Assembly (NCBI GenBank): GCA_902618695.1
Contig: CACNCB010000004.1
Coordinates: 1-64,000, forward strand
Origin: an uncultured Pelagibacteraceae bacterium
Lineage (GTDB): Bacteria > Pseudomonadota > Alphaproteobacteria > Pelagibacterales > Pelagibacteraceae
Length of the DNA stretch: 64,000 nt
Direction: 5' to 3'
Every line of letters starts with the position of its first letter. Positions within the stretch are counted from its first letter, which is position 1. A program made the translations under genes and the position numbers. Shown piece by piece: positions 17,510-28,245 of the stretch. Below the pieces are notes generated by a model. The model was not told the origin of the DNA. It worked only from the letters and a program-made list of their open reading frames with translations, and ran no database searches.

Positions 17510-18583
17510 TTAATATGGGAGCCAGGAATTATAAAGTTTATTTTTTTTATCTATTGGAATTTCAATAATTTTATTTTGCCTAGATGAAGCATAGACAGCA
17601 GTAACAAATTCTAAAGAATTTCGAGCATCTGCTAGGGTTACCTCATCACTAGGTAAACCGTTAAGTTTATTTGCTATTTCCTCAAACATTCCAGCGTACC
17701 ATGATTTACTTTGTTTTACTTTAGATATTACATCTTCAATTTGACTTTGTGTGGTAGGCGTTCTTGGTAAAAAAGTCCACTCATCGTCAGCTGGGCTATA
17801 AGGTTTTTCAGGAGAAGCAGCAGACTCGGCAGTGAATCCCTCAAAACAAAATCGAAGTCTACTAGTATCGTTTGCAGCACCCAATGTGATAGAGCTTGTC
17901 ACTAGAGTTCCATTTTGCATTTCAATTGAAAGGGCAGCACAATCCTCGACTTCAATATCATTTACTCTAGTTGATAGCTTGGCAAAAACATTTGAAACAG
18001 GACCCAGGATCATACTAACTAAATCATGAATATGAATAGAGTGACTTAAAATAGCTCCACCTTGTTCACCTTCCCAAGTTCCTCTCCAAGGTTTTGAATA
18101 ATAGTCTTTACCTCTATTCCAATGAGTTTCTAAAGAAGCAACCAAAGGTTTTCTTGCTAAACCAGATTTGATTAATGCTTTTAGTTTTGAAAATCCTAGA
18201 CCATATCGATATTGGAAAACTGGAAAAATAATTTTACCCGTTTCTTTACTAATTTTTTCTAATTCATCTACTTCTTTAAGACTTGAAACTAACGGTTTTT
18301 CACAAATCACATGCTTTCCAGCTTCCATAGCTTTTTTACAAGCAGAAAAATGTAAATGGGGCGGAAGACAAATATCAATGATATCAATTTCTTTAACTTT
18401 TAATACATCGTCAAAATTTAGAGAAACTTTTGTCTCAGTATGTGATTTTAATATTTTATCAATAGCTTCACGAGTTAAACCACATAATGTGTGAACATTA
18501 AATCTCTCAGAAACTTTTTGAAAATCCTCAAAATGTTTTGCTCCTATATTGGTTCCAATTATTGCTACTTGATATTTTTTCAT
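17510..18583 (-). CDS. Gfo/Idh/MocA-family oxidoreductase
   Basis: AIIGTNIGAKHF; GKHVICEKPLVSSLKEVDEL. Confidence 0.88.
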   Translation of the reverse strand: MKKYQVAIIGTNIGAKHFEDFQKVSERFNVHTLCGLTREAIDKILKSHTETKVSLNFDDVLKVKEIDIIDICLPPHLHFSACKKAMEAGKHVICEKPLVSSLKEVDELEKISKETGKIIFPVFQYRYGLGFSKLKALIKSGLARKPLVASLETHWNRGKDYYSKPWRGTWEGEQGGAILSHSIHIHDLVSMILGPVSNVFAKLSTRVNDIEVEDCAALSIEMQNGTLVTSSITLGAANDTSRLRFCFEGFTAESAASPEKPYSPADDEWTFLPRTPTTQSQIEDVISKVKQSKSWYAGMFEEIANKLNGLPSDEVTLADARNSLEFVTAVYASSRQNKIIEIPIDKKNKLYNSWLPY

Positions 18584-19590
18584 TTTTTTTCAGCTTGCTC
18601 TTGAGCTTTAATAGCAAGTTCCATTGAAAGATAAGTAAGTTCTTGAGGACACGCAGTTTCTGTTCTGTTTAAAACATCATTAATTAAATTATTAAAGTAG
18701 GGTAGCTTAACATTAGAACAATCAATATGCTTCACCTCATCATTATTTGCTAAAAATAAATGATTACCTTTTTCTGATTTTGCTAAGTCTGTATATTTTC
18801 TTATTTCAATAAAACCTTTGTCTCCAAGGATTAATAATCTTCCATCTCCCCAAGTTGGAAGGGCATCTGGAGTAAACCAATCCAGACGAATATAGCCATG
18901 CCCACCATTACCGGTAAGGTTCACTTCACCAAAATCTTGAAAACCAGGCAAATCTTTCTTTGTCGTATTTTCTACCAATGCATGGTTGATTTTTGCTTGA
19001 TTTGAATTTGTAAAAATTAAAAATTGATGAATTTGGTGAGAACCAATATCGGTAATGATACCTCCATAACTTTGACGATTATAAAACCAATCAGGTCTTT
19101 CATAGTTTCCTTGCCTATGTGGACCTGTACCAATAGTTTGTTTTACTTTTCCTATTTTGCCTTCATTAACTAATTCTTCAGCTTTAGCAACTGCAGCAAC
19201 GTGAAATCTTTCAGAAAAATTTACAGACCATATTTTTCCAGTTTCTTTAACAGTGTTTTTCAAATTATTAAGCTGATCTAAGGTAGTACAGCCTGGTTTA
19301 TCTACCATAACATCTTTACCAGCTTTTAAAGCATCTATTGAATGACCAGCTCTATCTAAAGGTATTGAAGATATTAAAATCATATCAATAGATGAGTCAT
19401 TTAATATTTCCTCCTTATTTTCTTTTCTTTTTATATTTGGATATTTTTTATTAAATTCTTGAAGAGTTAAAGGATTTCCCTCTGTCCAAAAAAATTTACA
19501 ATCACAACCTTCTTTGAACATTTCATCTAACATATCGAAAATATGACCATGATCTATTCCAATTACTCCAAGGTTGATTTTTTTTTTCAT
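18580..19590 (-). CDS. Gfo/Idh/MocA-family oxidoreductase
   Basis: LGVIGIDHGH; AGKDVMVDKPGCTTLDQL; GGIITDIGSHQIHQFL. Confidence 0.88.
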   Translation of the reverse strand: MKKKINLGVIGIDHGHIFDMLDEMFKEGCDCKFFWTEGNPLTLQEFNKKYPNIKRKENKEEILNDSSIDMILISSIPLDRAGHSIDALKAGKDVMVDKPGCTTLDQLNNLKNTVKETGKIWSVNFSERFHVAAVAKAEELVNEGKIGKVKQTIGTGPHRQGNYERPDWFYNRQSYGGIITDIGSHQIHQFLIFTNSNQAKINHALVENTTKKDLPGFQDFGEVNLTGNGGHGYIRLDWFTPDALPTWGDGRLLILGDKGFIEIRKYTDLAKSEKGNHLFLANNDEVKHIDCSNVKLPYFNNLINDVLNRTETACPQELTYLSMELAIKAQEQAEKK

Positions 19591-19600
19591 GAATTAATAA

Positions 19601-21802
19601 TTACTTTTTTTTTAACCAAAACTGGTACATCCCATTAAAAATATTTGGATTATCAGTTTCAAATTTTTCCCAATTATTTAACGAATTTTGCATTACGTCA
19701 TTTGGAAAGTTTTTTAAGTATTTAAACTTAATCAAAGGATCTGTTATTATAAAATTAAGAAATTCTAATTTATAATTTTTAACAATTTCTCTAATTTCAC
19801 TTATAGTAAATTGATGTTCTTGCACATGAAATAATAGATCCCTTAAATTGGAACTAGAGTAAAAATCTTTACTACTAGTGATCTTCTTTAAATATTTATC
19901 ACTCTCTCTATTCTCTATAATTTCTTTTCTTAGACGCATGATGTTATCACTTTTATTTTTGAACTTTTTATTCAATAGATTTTTTCTAAAATTTATTATC
20001 GGCTCTCTAGCTATTTTACTATAAAGTCCAATTTTTAAAAAACCATTTGGTTTTAATAAATTTAACAATGCTTCTAGACCAAGAATTGGTTTTTCCATGT
20101 GATGCAATGTTCCTACACACTCTATTATATCAAACTTTTTTTCCAAATTTTTTATTTCCAAAATATCTGCAGCTAAAAAATTAAAATTTTTATAGTTCAA
20201 ATCTAAAATTTTTCTTTTTGCATAGGCCAGACTTGATAAACTTAAATCTATAGCTAATATTTTAGCATCTTTATATCTTGAAGCAGAAATGGCATGTTTG
20301 CCAGTTCCGCAACCAGCTATGAGAACATCAGGTTCATAAATTTTTTCATTAAAAGGTAATACATATGGGTTTATGTCATCATTAATACATTTAATATAAT
20401 TTTGTGAAATATTAACATTGCAACATTTCCACCTGGGATATGGATTTTCTTCATATTGTATCTTTACTTTTTTTGATACTTCATCATTAATTTTTTTAAA
20501 ATTTTTAATTGATTTTTTTAAATTTTCTTCTTCTAAAGGTTCAATTATTTGTGAAAATATTAATTGATTAAATAATTGATTTTCTGATTTAAAATTTTTT
20601 AATTTTCTTAATATAGAATTAGATTTTTTTAGTGCTGAGAAACATGTTAAAATTGAAATTTCTAATTCATTAATTTTTTCATCTTTTTCGATTTTACTGA
20701 TAAGTCTCTTTTCTAAGTCAATCTCTTTTTCTGTTTTATGAAAAATATACTCATTTAGCCAACATTGTTCTGAGAGAGCTATAATAAAATTAAGATATTT
20801 TTTTAAATTATTATTTTTATTTTTAAATAATTCTTCGATTATTTCTTTTCTTATTTTGATTAAAACAATTTCTAAATTTAAGTCTGTATTTAATTTTTTT
20901 TTTAGAAAAAGCAGGAATAGTTCATTATTAAATAAATTTTGAATATTAATATTATTTATTAAGGTATTAACTGAATTTCCTAAATTTTCTAATTCAATTT
21001 CATTTACTCCTAAAGAAAAGAGAATTACTTGATTGCTTACATCTTCATGATTAATATTATCATTTTGGAACAAAAATAATAATAAATTGTATAAATTATT
21101 TTGATTAATTTTTGTATCCGATGTTATTTTTAAATTAGCAAACATATTAGCTATACTATTTAGAAAATAGATATTTTTTGGCTCTGTCTTAATCACTTTT
21201 AAAAAATAATTGATTGATATTTCTTCTTTACCTATTTTAGAGTAAGATATTGCAGCATTATTCAATGCGTTACAGTTAAATTTATCAATACTAATTACTT
21301 GATTATAACAATCAATTGCATTTTCGAATTGGTTGATAGTATCAAAAATAATACCTAAATTATTAAGAGCATAAACTGATTGAGGATTTATTGTTATCGC
21401 TTTTTCAAAATATTTTTTAGCTATTAAATTTTCACCTTTTTCAAAATGTATTAAGCCAATGTTATTATAGGCATCTACATAATTTGGGTTAATTAAAATA
21501 GTTTTTTTATAATACCTTATTGAATCATGAATTTTTCCAGTGCTTTTATATAACCCAGCAATATTATAATTTGCGTCTGCATAATTTGGATTGATTTTAA
21601 TTGCTTTTAGATAATATTTTTCTGCATCTTTCATATTATTTAAATTAGTAAATATAATTCCAAGATTATTGCAGGCACTTAAATTATTAGGATTTATATC
21701 CAACACTTTTTTATATTGTATTTCAGCATTTTTTAAGTCATTTTGAAAATGACTTTTAATAGCTAAATCAAAAGTATGCTTTTCTAACATTTCCCTTTTC
21801 AT
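19601..21802 (-). CDS. TPR-repeat protein fused to SAM-dependent methyltransferase
   Basis: N-terminal TPR array (NPNNLSACNNLGIIFTNLNN...); C-terminal YEENPYPRW and VLIAGCGTGKHAISASRY methyltransferase motif I. Confidence 0.87.
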   Translation of the reverse strand: MKREMLEKHTFDLAIKSHFQNDLKNAEIQYKKVLDINPNNLSACNNLGIIFTNLNNMKDAEKYYLKAIKINPNYADANYNIAGLYKSTGKIHDSIRYYKKTILINPNYVDAYNNIGLIHFEKGENLIAKKYFEKAITINPQSVYALNNLGIIFDTINQFENAIDCYNQVISIDKFNCNALNNAAISYSKIGKEEISINYFLKVIKTEPKNIYFLNSIANMFANLKITSDTKINQNNLYNLLLFLFQNDNINHEDVSNQVILFSLGVNEIELENLGNSVNTLINNINIQNLFNNELFLLFLKKKLNTDLNLEIVLIKIRKEIIEELFKNKNNNLKKYLNFIIALSEQCWLNEYIFHKTEKEIDLEKRLISKIEKDEKINELEISILTCFSALKKSNSILRKLKNFKSENQLFNQLIFSQIIEPLEEENLKKSIKNFKKINDEVSKKVKIQYEENPYPRWKCCNVNISQNYIKCINDDINPYVLPFNEKIYEPDVLIAGCGTGKHAISASRYKDAKILAIDLSLSSLAYAKRKILDLNYKNFNFLAADILEIKNLEKKFDIIECVGTLHHMEKPILGLEALLNLLKPNGFLKIGLYSKIAREPIINFRKNLLNKKFKNKSDNIMRLRKEIIENRESDKYLKKITSSKDFYSSSNLRDLLFHVQEHQFTISEIREIVKNYKLEFLNFIITDPLIKFKYLKNFPNDVMQNSLNNWEKFETDNPNIFNGMYQFWLKKK

Positions 21803-21805
21803 GAA

Positions 21806-22660
21806 TTAGTAAGAACCTTTTTGTTTTGCACCTTTATAAAAAATTTCTTGTAAGCAATCATTCTCTTTTTTTCTTATCAAAATACTCTCCTTACTCATTA
21901 AAGCATTATTTCTGTTTATAATTTTATGATGATTGTATTTATCCTCTCCTCTTGCAATTTGAACACTATTTTTCCCTAAGATTTGTTTTACATTTGTGCC
22001 TATATAACTTTGGATAACAAATCCTATTCTTCTATCATTGCTCTTATTTACTCCTGATCCATGCACTACTCTTGGATGATGTAAAGACATTTGACCCGCT
22101 TTAAGCTCTATAGATTTGACTTCATCTTCAGGTACATTCTCTACTGTTTGTCCTCTAGTTAGAAGATTTCCCTCATTAAATTTTTCATTGTGATCTTTAA
22201 TATTTAAGTGTGATTTTGGCCACATTTTCATACATCCGTTGTTTTCATTTGAATCTGTTAATGCCACCCATGCTGTTACCCAATTATGTGGTTCTAATCC
22301 TATGTACTTTGCATCTTGGTGATAACTTACAAAATCTTGCTCATTAGGGTTTTTAATAAATAGAGTAGTGCTGCAAACTAAGATGTTTTTTCCAATAATA
22401 CTTTCTACAGCATCTAAAATTTTTGAATTATGAACGATCGAGTCAAGTTTTGGAGAAATTAAATGAATATTATATCTTCCCGATTTATCTATTTCATTTG
22501 GCATTTTTTTTTCAATAAATTCGATTTCTTCTCTTGCCTCTAAGGCCTCACTATTAGATAAAACTTCAATAGGGGATATGTAACCTTGATCTTCATACTG
22601 TTTAAGTTGATTTGATGATAGATAAGTCATATTATTTTTAAAAAGATTATATGAGCTCAA
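21806..22660 (-). CDS. Phytanoyl-CoA dioxygenase (PhyH)-family Fe(II)/2OG oxygenase
   Basis: SYHQDAKYIGL...WVALTDSNENNGCMKMWPKSH...HHPRVVHGSGVNKSNDRRIGF. Confidence 0.88.
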   Translation of the reverse strand: MSSYNLFKNNMTYLSSNQLKQYEDQGYISPIEVLSNSEALEAREEIEFIEKKMPNEIDKSGRYNIHLISPKLDSIVHNSKILDAVESIIGKNILVCSTTLFIKNPNEQDFVSYHQDAKYIGLEPHNWVTAWVALTDSNENNGCMKMWPKSHLNIKDHNEKFNEGNLLTRGQTVENVPEDEVKSIELKAGQMSLHHPRVVHGSGVNKSNDRRIGFVIQSYIGTNVKQILGKNSVQIARGEDKYNHHKIINRNNALMSKESILIRKKENDCLQEIFYKGAKQKGSY

Positions 22661-22678
22661 CTATTTCTTCAATAATTT

Positions 22679-23125
22679 ATGGCTGAAGTATTTAAATTAG
22701 GAATTGCTGCAAACAACAATCAACCAATCAAGGAAGTAAATTCAATCGAGGTTTTAGCAAATAAAGGAGTAGTAGGTGATCGGCATTTTCATGATTTTAA
22801 TGATCCTTACAATCAATTATCTTTAATAGAGGCTGAGAATATTGATGAATACAATATTAAATTTGGGCTTGATATACCTTACGTCTATTTTAGAAGGAAT
22901 GTTGTTACAAAAGGTATTCAGTTAAATGATTTAATTGGAAAAAAATTAAAGGTAGGAAATGTTGAATTAGAAGGAATTGAATTATGTCGTCCGTGTCGAC
23001 ATTTGACTGAAATGCTAGATCAAAAAAATATTCTTAAAGAATTTATGAGAAAAGGTGGACTTAGATGTCGAATATTATCGTCTTCAAAAATTACCGTAGG
23101 GGATAAAATTAATTTGTTAGATTAG
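22679..23125 (+). CDS. MOSC domain-containing protein
   Basis: NKGVVGDRHF; FRRNVVTKGIQLNDLIGKKLKVGNVELEGIELCRPCRHL. Confidence 0.87.
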   Translation: MAEVFKLGIAANNNQPIKEVNSIEVLANKGVVGDRHFHDFNDPYNQLSLIEAENIDEYNIKFGLDIPYVYFRRNVVTKGIQLNDLIGKKLKVGNVELEGIELCRPCRHLTEMLDQKNILKEFMRKGGLRCRILSSSKITVGDKINLLD

Positions 23126-23162
23126 ACAAGTCATATCAAATTCTATATATCCATAAGATTAA

Positions 23163-23807
23163 ATGAAAAGACAAAAAAAACTAATCATTGCTTGTGATGG
23201 AGAATCAGCAAGTGGTAAAAGCACAGCTGCTAAACTTATATCTAAAAAATACAAATTACTTCTACTAAATTCAGGGCTTTTATATAGGTTTGCTAGTAAG
23301 CTAATAATCAAACACAAACCTAAAAATCAAATTACTTTTGTAAAAAATAAATTTAAAAATATTTCATATAAAAAAATCTCAAAACAAAATTTACATTCAG
23401 AGCAAATCAGTAATCATGTAGCTGGTTTAGCAAAAATAAAAAAAATTCGAGAAATCGTTAACAAAGTACAAATTTCCATAATTAGAAAAAATAAAAGAAT
23501 ATGTGTTGAGGGGAGGGATATTGCCAGTAAAATATTATCAAAAAACCCTAAGTATGATTTAGCATTTTATTTTAAATGTAGTTTAGATGTTGCAAGTTAT
23601 AGAAGATGGTTAGATATTAAAAAGAAATTGCCATTAAAAGAAGTAAAAAGGTCTTTAAAAAAACGTACTTCAACTGACAAAAACAGAAAGCACAGTCCAC
23701 TAATTAGAGTGAGAGACTCTATTTTGATTAGATCAGATCGGCTGACAAAAAAACAAGTTCTATTAAAAATGTCCAGTTATGTAGATAGATTGAACACTAA
23801 ACATTAA
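23163..23807 (+). CDS. cmk: Cytidylate kinase
   Basis: CDGESASGKSTAAKLISKKY, LLNSGLLYRF, EGRDIASKI, RRWLDIK. Confidence 0.88.
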   Translation: MKRQKKLIIACDGESASGKSTAAKLISKKYKLLLLNSGLLYRFASKLIIKHKPKNQITFVKNKFKNISYKKISKQNLHSEQISNHVAGLAKIKKIREIVNKVQISIIRKNKRICVEGRDIASKILSKNPKYDLAFYFKCSLDVASYRRWLDIKKKLPLKEVKRSLKKRTSTDKNRKHSPLIRVRDSILIRSDRLTKKQVLLKMSSYVDRLNTKH

Positions 23808-25102
23808 TTGTTTTGTTGTTGATAATTTGGTTCCTCAATTGGTTTTGCATCAGGATCTAATTCCAATCCTGCTGGTGTTATAGTAGCTGGGACTGGAGTA
23901 AAAGTTGAATCTGGATTTTCTACAGTATTTCTGACTTTCATCCTATATAAACCGAAACTTCCAATAATTGCATGAGCAATAATCAAAAAAATAAATAAAC
24001 CATTTAAACCAAACCATTCCATAAATATAGAACACAAGATAGGACCACTAATTGCACCTACACCAAAGATAAACTGTAAGCCACCTCCTGCTGCCACAAA
24101 TTTTGATTTAGGAACAAAGTCATTTGTATGAGCAAGATTAAGAGAAAATAAAGGAAGACATAAACTTGAATACAATCCTACAGCAATAAAAAATATAATT
24201 TTTCTAAAAGCAAATTCATCCATATAATAAATATTTTGAATTGGATCATTTGAAGTTAGAATTGAAACAAAAGCTAAAAAGGAACTTCCAAAAGTTGTAA
24301 TAACGATTACTTTTCTTCTATCAAATGTATCTGAAAAATAACCTATTGGTCCTTGACCAATCACTCCTGCAATCGTTGCAATAAATAAAAGTATTGATGT
24401 CTCAACTAAAGTAAATTTTGCAAGTGTTGCATAAACAGATATTAAAGAAAAAAATGCTGCATGAATAATACCAGTAAAGAATGAACTCAATGAACCTAGT
24501 GGTGATATTTTATACAAATCTTTAATACTTATTGTATCTATTTTTTTAAATTTAGGAGCAGGTCTTTTAGTTAATAAAATAGGAACAAGTGCAACAGAAA
24601 GCAAAATAGAAACTAAAATAAATGGTTCATATTCTTCTGGTTTGCTTACATTAAGTAGTAACATACCTATAGCTAATCCAAAATAGATTACCATCATATA
24701 AGCAGACAATAGTTGCCCTCTATTTTTATTAGTTGCTCTATCATTTAACCAGCTTTCAGTAACCACATAACAACTAACTAAACTTACACCTGTTATAAAC
24801 CTACTAATTGTCCACATGAAGGGATTTACATAAACAACAGCGATTAAAGCACTTAAAGATGCAAGTGAAGCGAATGCAGCAAAAACTCTTATGTGACCAA
24901 CTTTTGAAACAAAATTGGGTGTGGTTCTTGAGCCAACAAAGTACCCAACAAAATATCCTGACATAAATATACCTGTTGTTAAAACACTAAAATCTTCAAG
25001 TACTGCCCTAATACCCATGATTTGTAATTGTAACCCATGACCAATCATCATTACCCCTATCCCAATAAATAGAGCCCAAGACTTTTTTACTTCTTTTTGC
25101 AT
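23804..25102 (-). CDS. MFS transporter
   Basis: 12-TM pattern; GYFVGSRTTPNFVSKVGHIRVF and GYFSDTFDRRKVIV motifs. Confidence 0.87.
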   Translation of the reverse strand: MQKEVKKSWALFIGIGVMMIGHGLQLQIMGIRAVLEDFSVLTTGIFMSGYFVGYFVGSRTTPNFVSKVGHIRVFAAFASLASLSALIAVVYVNPFMWTISRFITGVSLVSCYVVTESWLNDRATNKNRGQLLSAYMMVIYFGLAIGMLLLNVSKPEEYEPFILVSILLSVALVPILLTKRPAPKFKKIDTISIKDLYKISPLGSLSSFFTGIIHAAFFSLISVYATLAKFTLVETSILLFIATIAGVIGQGPIGYFSDTFDRRKVIVITTFGSSFLAFVSILTSNDPIQNIYYMDEFAFRKIIFFIAVGLYSSLCLPLFSLNLAHTNDFVPKSKFVAAGGGLQFIFGVGAISGPILCSIFMEWFGLNGLFIFLIIAHAIIGSFGLYRMKVRNTVENPDSTFTPVPATITPAGLELDPDAKPIEEPNYQQQNN

Positions 25103-25132
25103 TTATAAGTTTTTTAATTTAATAATTTTCGG

Positions 25133-26008
25133 CTAGTTAGTTTTGGTTTGTGTTTTTTTTATGGCTAGTAAAGAGTGAATTGCAATCGTTATAATAATAA
25201 CTATTCCTCCATAGATAGTCTCGTTAGAAGGTTGCTCCTTAATAACCATCCACACCCATATTGGTCCAAGAATTGTCTCTAGAAGGAAAAAAAGGTTAAC
25301 TTCAGCTGCTGTAATAAATCTTGGTGCTATGGTGACCAAAACAAATGGTATAGCTACACACATCACACACATTAAAGGTATATAAAAAAGATCATTATCC
25401 ATTAGAGTAAAATCTTTAACAAAGAAAAAGGCAAATATAGCAACACAAGATTTTCCAATTACAGCAGCAGGTACTAAATCGGTAGATTTTGCGTATCTTG
25501 CAATGTTTGCATTACAAGCCAATCCAAAAGAAGTTATTAAACCAAATAAATCTCCATAAAAATTACCAAGACTTAAAGAGTCGTAAAAAATATAAACACA
25601 AGCAATAAAGGTAATTATTATAGCAATCCAAGTCTTATTATCTGGTTTTTCTTTTAAGAAAATAGCTCCTAAGATTGCTGATAGCATTGGCGCAAGAGCC
25701 ACCATTAATAAGGTATTTGCTACATTAGTATTTTGAATTGAAATAATAAAAGTAATATTACAAATAGAAAAACTAATTACATAAAAAATGCCCGGGTAAC
25801 CAATTTTAAATAGAGCTTTCAAGAAATTATTTTTATAAAATAAAAGAAGTCCAACCAAAACTACTAAAAATGGTATTGCTCCTCTGTAAAAAAGCATCCC
25901 CCAAGTATCAATATTTGATAATCTAATTAGCAAAGAGTCAGGAGTTATAAACATGACTCCTATAAAGGCCATCAAAGAACCTTTTTGCTGATTAGTCAAA
26001 TTTTTCAC
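25133..26008 (-). CDS. EamA/DMT-family transporter
   Basis: Ten-TM protein; FLKEKPDNKTWIAIIITF EamA motif. Confidence 0.87.
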   Translation of the reverse strand: MKNLTNQQKGSLMAFIGVMFITPDSLLIRLSNIDTWGMLFYRGAIPFLVVLVGLLLFYKNNFLKALFKIGYPGIFYVISFSICNITFIISIQNTNVANTLLMVALAPMLSAILGAIFLKEKPDNKTWIAIIITFIACVYIFYDSLSLGNFYGDLFGLITSFGLACNANIARYAKSTDLVPAAVIGKSCVAIFAFFFVKDFTLMDNDLFYIPLMCVMCVAIPFVLVTIAPRFITAAEVNLFFLLETILGPIWVWMVIKEQPSNETIYGGIVIIITIAIHSLLAIKKTQTKTN

Positions 26009-26931
26009 GCTTTAAGTTCTTTCCAAAAAGTTTTAGCTAAATTTTTTCCTGATAGATCATAAAGTGTTTTAAGTCCAGTTGGAGATGTAACATTTATATC
26101 TCCATTGAGTTTTTGATCTATAAAATCAATTCCTGCAAAAAAAATATTTTCTTTTTTTAAATCTTTTGCAATTAGTTTTGAAATTTTAATTTCTTTAGTT
26201 GTTAATTTTATATTAGTTGGCTTTGCTCCTTTACTCATATTACTTAAAATTGAACCTTTCTTAGGAATCCTAGAAATTGCACCACACAATTTCCCATTAA
26301 TAATAAAAACCCTTTTGTCTCCATTACTTATTTTAGGAAGAAATTTTTGGCACATAATATGATTATGTTTTTTTATAAATTTATTTACTAATTTTGGATT
26401 AAATTTAGTTAACAAATGAATATCATTTCCACCAAAACTATGGATGGGTTTTAGAATGACTTTTTTGTTTTTTTTAAAAAATTTTTTAATTTCATCCATA
26501 TTTTGAGTAAAAATAGTAGCTGGCATATATTTTTGGTATTTGGATGAATACAATTTTTCAGAAATATTCCTTAAAGATGTAGGGTTGTTAATTATTTTAA
26601 CTTTAGTCTTAATTGTATCCAAAATGTATGTTGTTGAAATATACTCAAGATTAAAAGGGGGATCTTGGCGAATAAGAATAAATTTACATCTACTTAATTC
26701 TAGATTTTGTTTTTTTGTAATTTTATAGAATTTTTTATTGCTATAGTTAAATTTAATAAAAAAACCTTTAGCAGTAACTTTTGAATTAACAAATGATAAA
26801 TCTTTTGGATCGTAATAGAAAATTTTATATTTTTTGTACTGAATTTCGTTTGCTAAAAAAACAGTTGTATCCGTTAAAGGATTTAGTTTAGAAGGATGGT
26901 TTCCTTGAACAGCAACAATTTTATTTATCAT
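26005..26931 (-). CDS. gshB: Glutathione synthetase (ATP-grasp)
   Basis: IRQDPPFNLEYISTTYILD; LKPIHSFGGNDIH; downstream of gshA. Confidence 0.9.
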   Translation of the reverse strand: MINKIVAVQGNHPSKLNPLTDTTVFLANEIQYKKYKIFYYDPKDLSFVNSKVTAKGFFIKFNYSNKKFYKITKKQNLELSRCKFILIRQDPPFNLEYISTTYILDTIKTKVKIINNPTSLRNISEKLYSSKYQKYMPATIFTQNMDEIKKFFKKNKKVILKPIHSFGGNDIHLLTKFNPKLVNKFIKKHNHIMCQKFLPKISNGDKRVFIINGKLCGAISRIPKKGSILSNMSKGAKPTNIKLTTKEIKISKLIAKDLKKENIFFAGIDFIDQKLNGDINVTSPTGLKTLYDLSGKNLAKTFWKELKA

Positions 26932-28216
26932 ACAATTCGTCTAAATTTTCGTTTTTTGAAAATTTATTAATCATATGATCTGCATTTGTTGTCTTATTAT
27001 CAATTACTTTTTGTAGATGATTTAGAAATATAGTCTCGTTATTACCTTTTTTACTTAAAACATCTCTATTCTCTAAACCTTTTCTTGAAAGATCTAAAAG
27101 TGTAGATGACCAATAAAGAAGATCTTTACCCATTAATTGAGTATTAAATCCCTTTTTTGGCGCCTCAAGATAAGCGTTGATTATTTTATCGATATCCCAT
27201 GTTGAAATTAGTTCATGAACTTCGTCTAAATTTCCATAAAGCATACCTATATTAAAAGCTGGTCCTGCACATAAACAATCCCAACCACATGTATCCATTG
27301 ATCTTAATTCAATATATTTTTTAACTCTATTCTCAGTAAATATTGTGCTTAAGTGGTTTGTTAAGTCTGCTTCCGTCGGAATTCTATTTCCAATTTCTTG
27401 GATTTTTCCTTCCATAAAATCCTTAAAAATATATTTTCTACCTGAAATATACTGATCTTTATTTTGTATAAATAATATAGGAAAATTAATTACAAAACTT
27501 GCATATTTTTCAAAATTCATATTTTCGAAAAATAATTTAGGCAATCCACCTCTAGAAGTACTTTGCCATACTTTAGCTCTATAAGATAAATAGTTACTAT
27601 TTTTTTTCTCTACAATTGAGGAATTAGCAAACAAAGCAATTGTAATTGGTACAATTGAGTTTGCTACTCTAAACTTTCTAATAAAATCTTCTTCTGAGCT
27701 ATAATCTATATTTAACTGTGTGCCACATGTTCGATACATCATATCTAAACTAAGTTCGCCACCTAGAGGCATGTCCTTAGTCATCAATCCATATCGTTGT
27801 TTAGGATTGTTTGGGATTTCATTTAATTTAGATATTGGATCGAAACCCGCACTTACAATTTTTATATCTAATTTTTTTGTAACTTGTTTTAATTCAAACA
27901 AATAGTCTTGGGACTCTGCACAAGCTTCGTGCATATGGTTTAATTTATCTCCTGATAATTCTATCTGATTACCTGGTTCAAGAGTTATATTTTTTCCACG
28001 TTTATTAAGAGCAATGATATTTTCCTTTTCAAAAACTGGATTCCATCCAAATTCAAGTAAGGCTGTAAACATTTCTTTTATTTTTGAATAATTAATCCTT
28101 TTATTGTCTGAATTATTAAATAAAAATTTTTCATGCTCGACACCAATTTTGAAATTTTTGGGTTCTTTAATACCCGATCTAAAATAATTTATAATTTTTT
28201 CTTTTGAATCAATCAT
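26921..28216 (-). CDS. gshA: Glutamate-cysteine ligase (plant/alphaproteobacterial GCS2 type)
   Basis: VGVEHEKFLF-like start, ITLEPGNQIELSG, MYRTCGTQLNIDYSSEEDFIRKFRVA, YIELRSMDTC. Confidence 0.92.
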   Translation of the reverse strand: MIDSKEKIINYFRSGIKEPKNFKIGVEHEKFLFNNSDNKRINYSKIKEMFTALLEFGWNPVFEKENIIALNKRGKNITLEPGNQIELSGDKLNHMHEACAESQDYLFELKQVTKKLDIKIVSAGFDPISKLNEIPNNPKQRYGLMTKDMPLGGELSLDMMYRTCGTQLNIDYSSEEDFIRKFRVANSIVPITIALFANSSIVEKKNSNYLSYRAKVWQSTSRGGLPKLFFENMNFEKYASFVINFPILFIQNKDQYISGRKYIFKDFMEGKIQEIGNRIPTEADLTNHLSTIFTENRVKKYIELRSMDTCGWDCLCAGPAFNIGMLYGNLDEVHELISTWDIDKIINAYLEAPKKGFNTQLMGKDLLYWSSTLLDLSRKGLENRDVLSKKGNNETIFLNHLQKVIDNKTTNADHMINKFSKNENLDELYDK

Positions 28217-28245
28217 GCGCTGTAAGTAGTGATTTATAACTAAAT

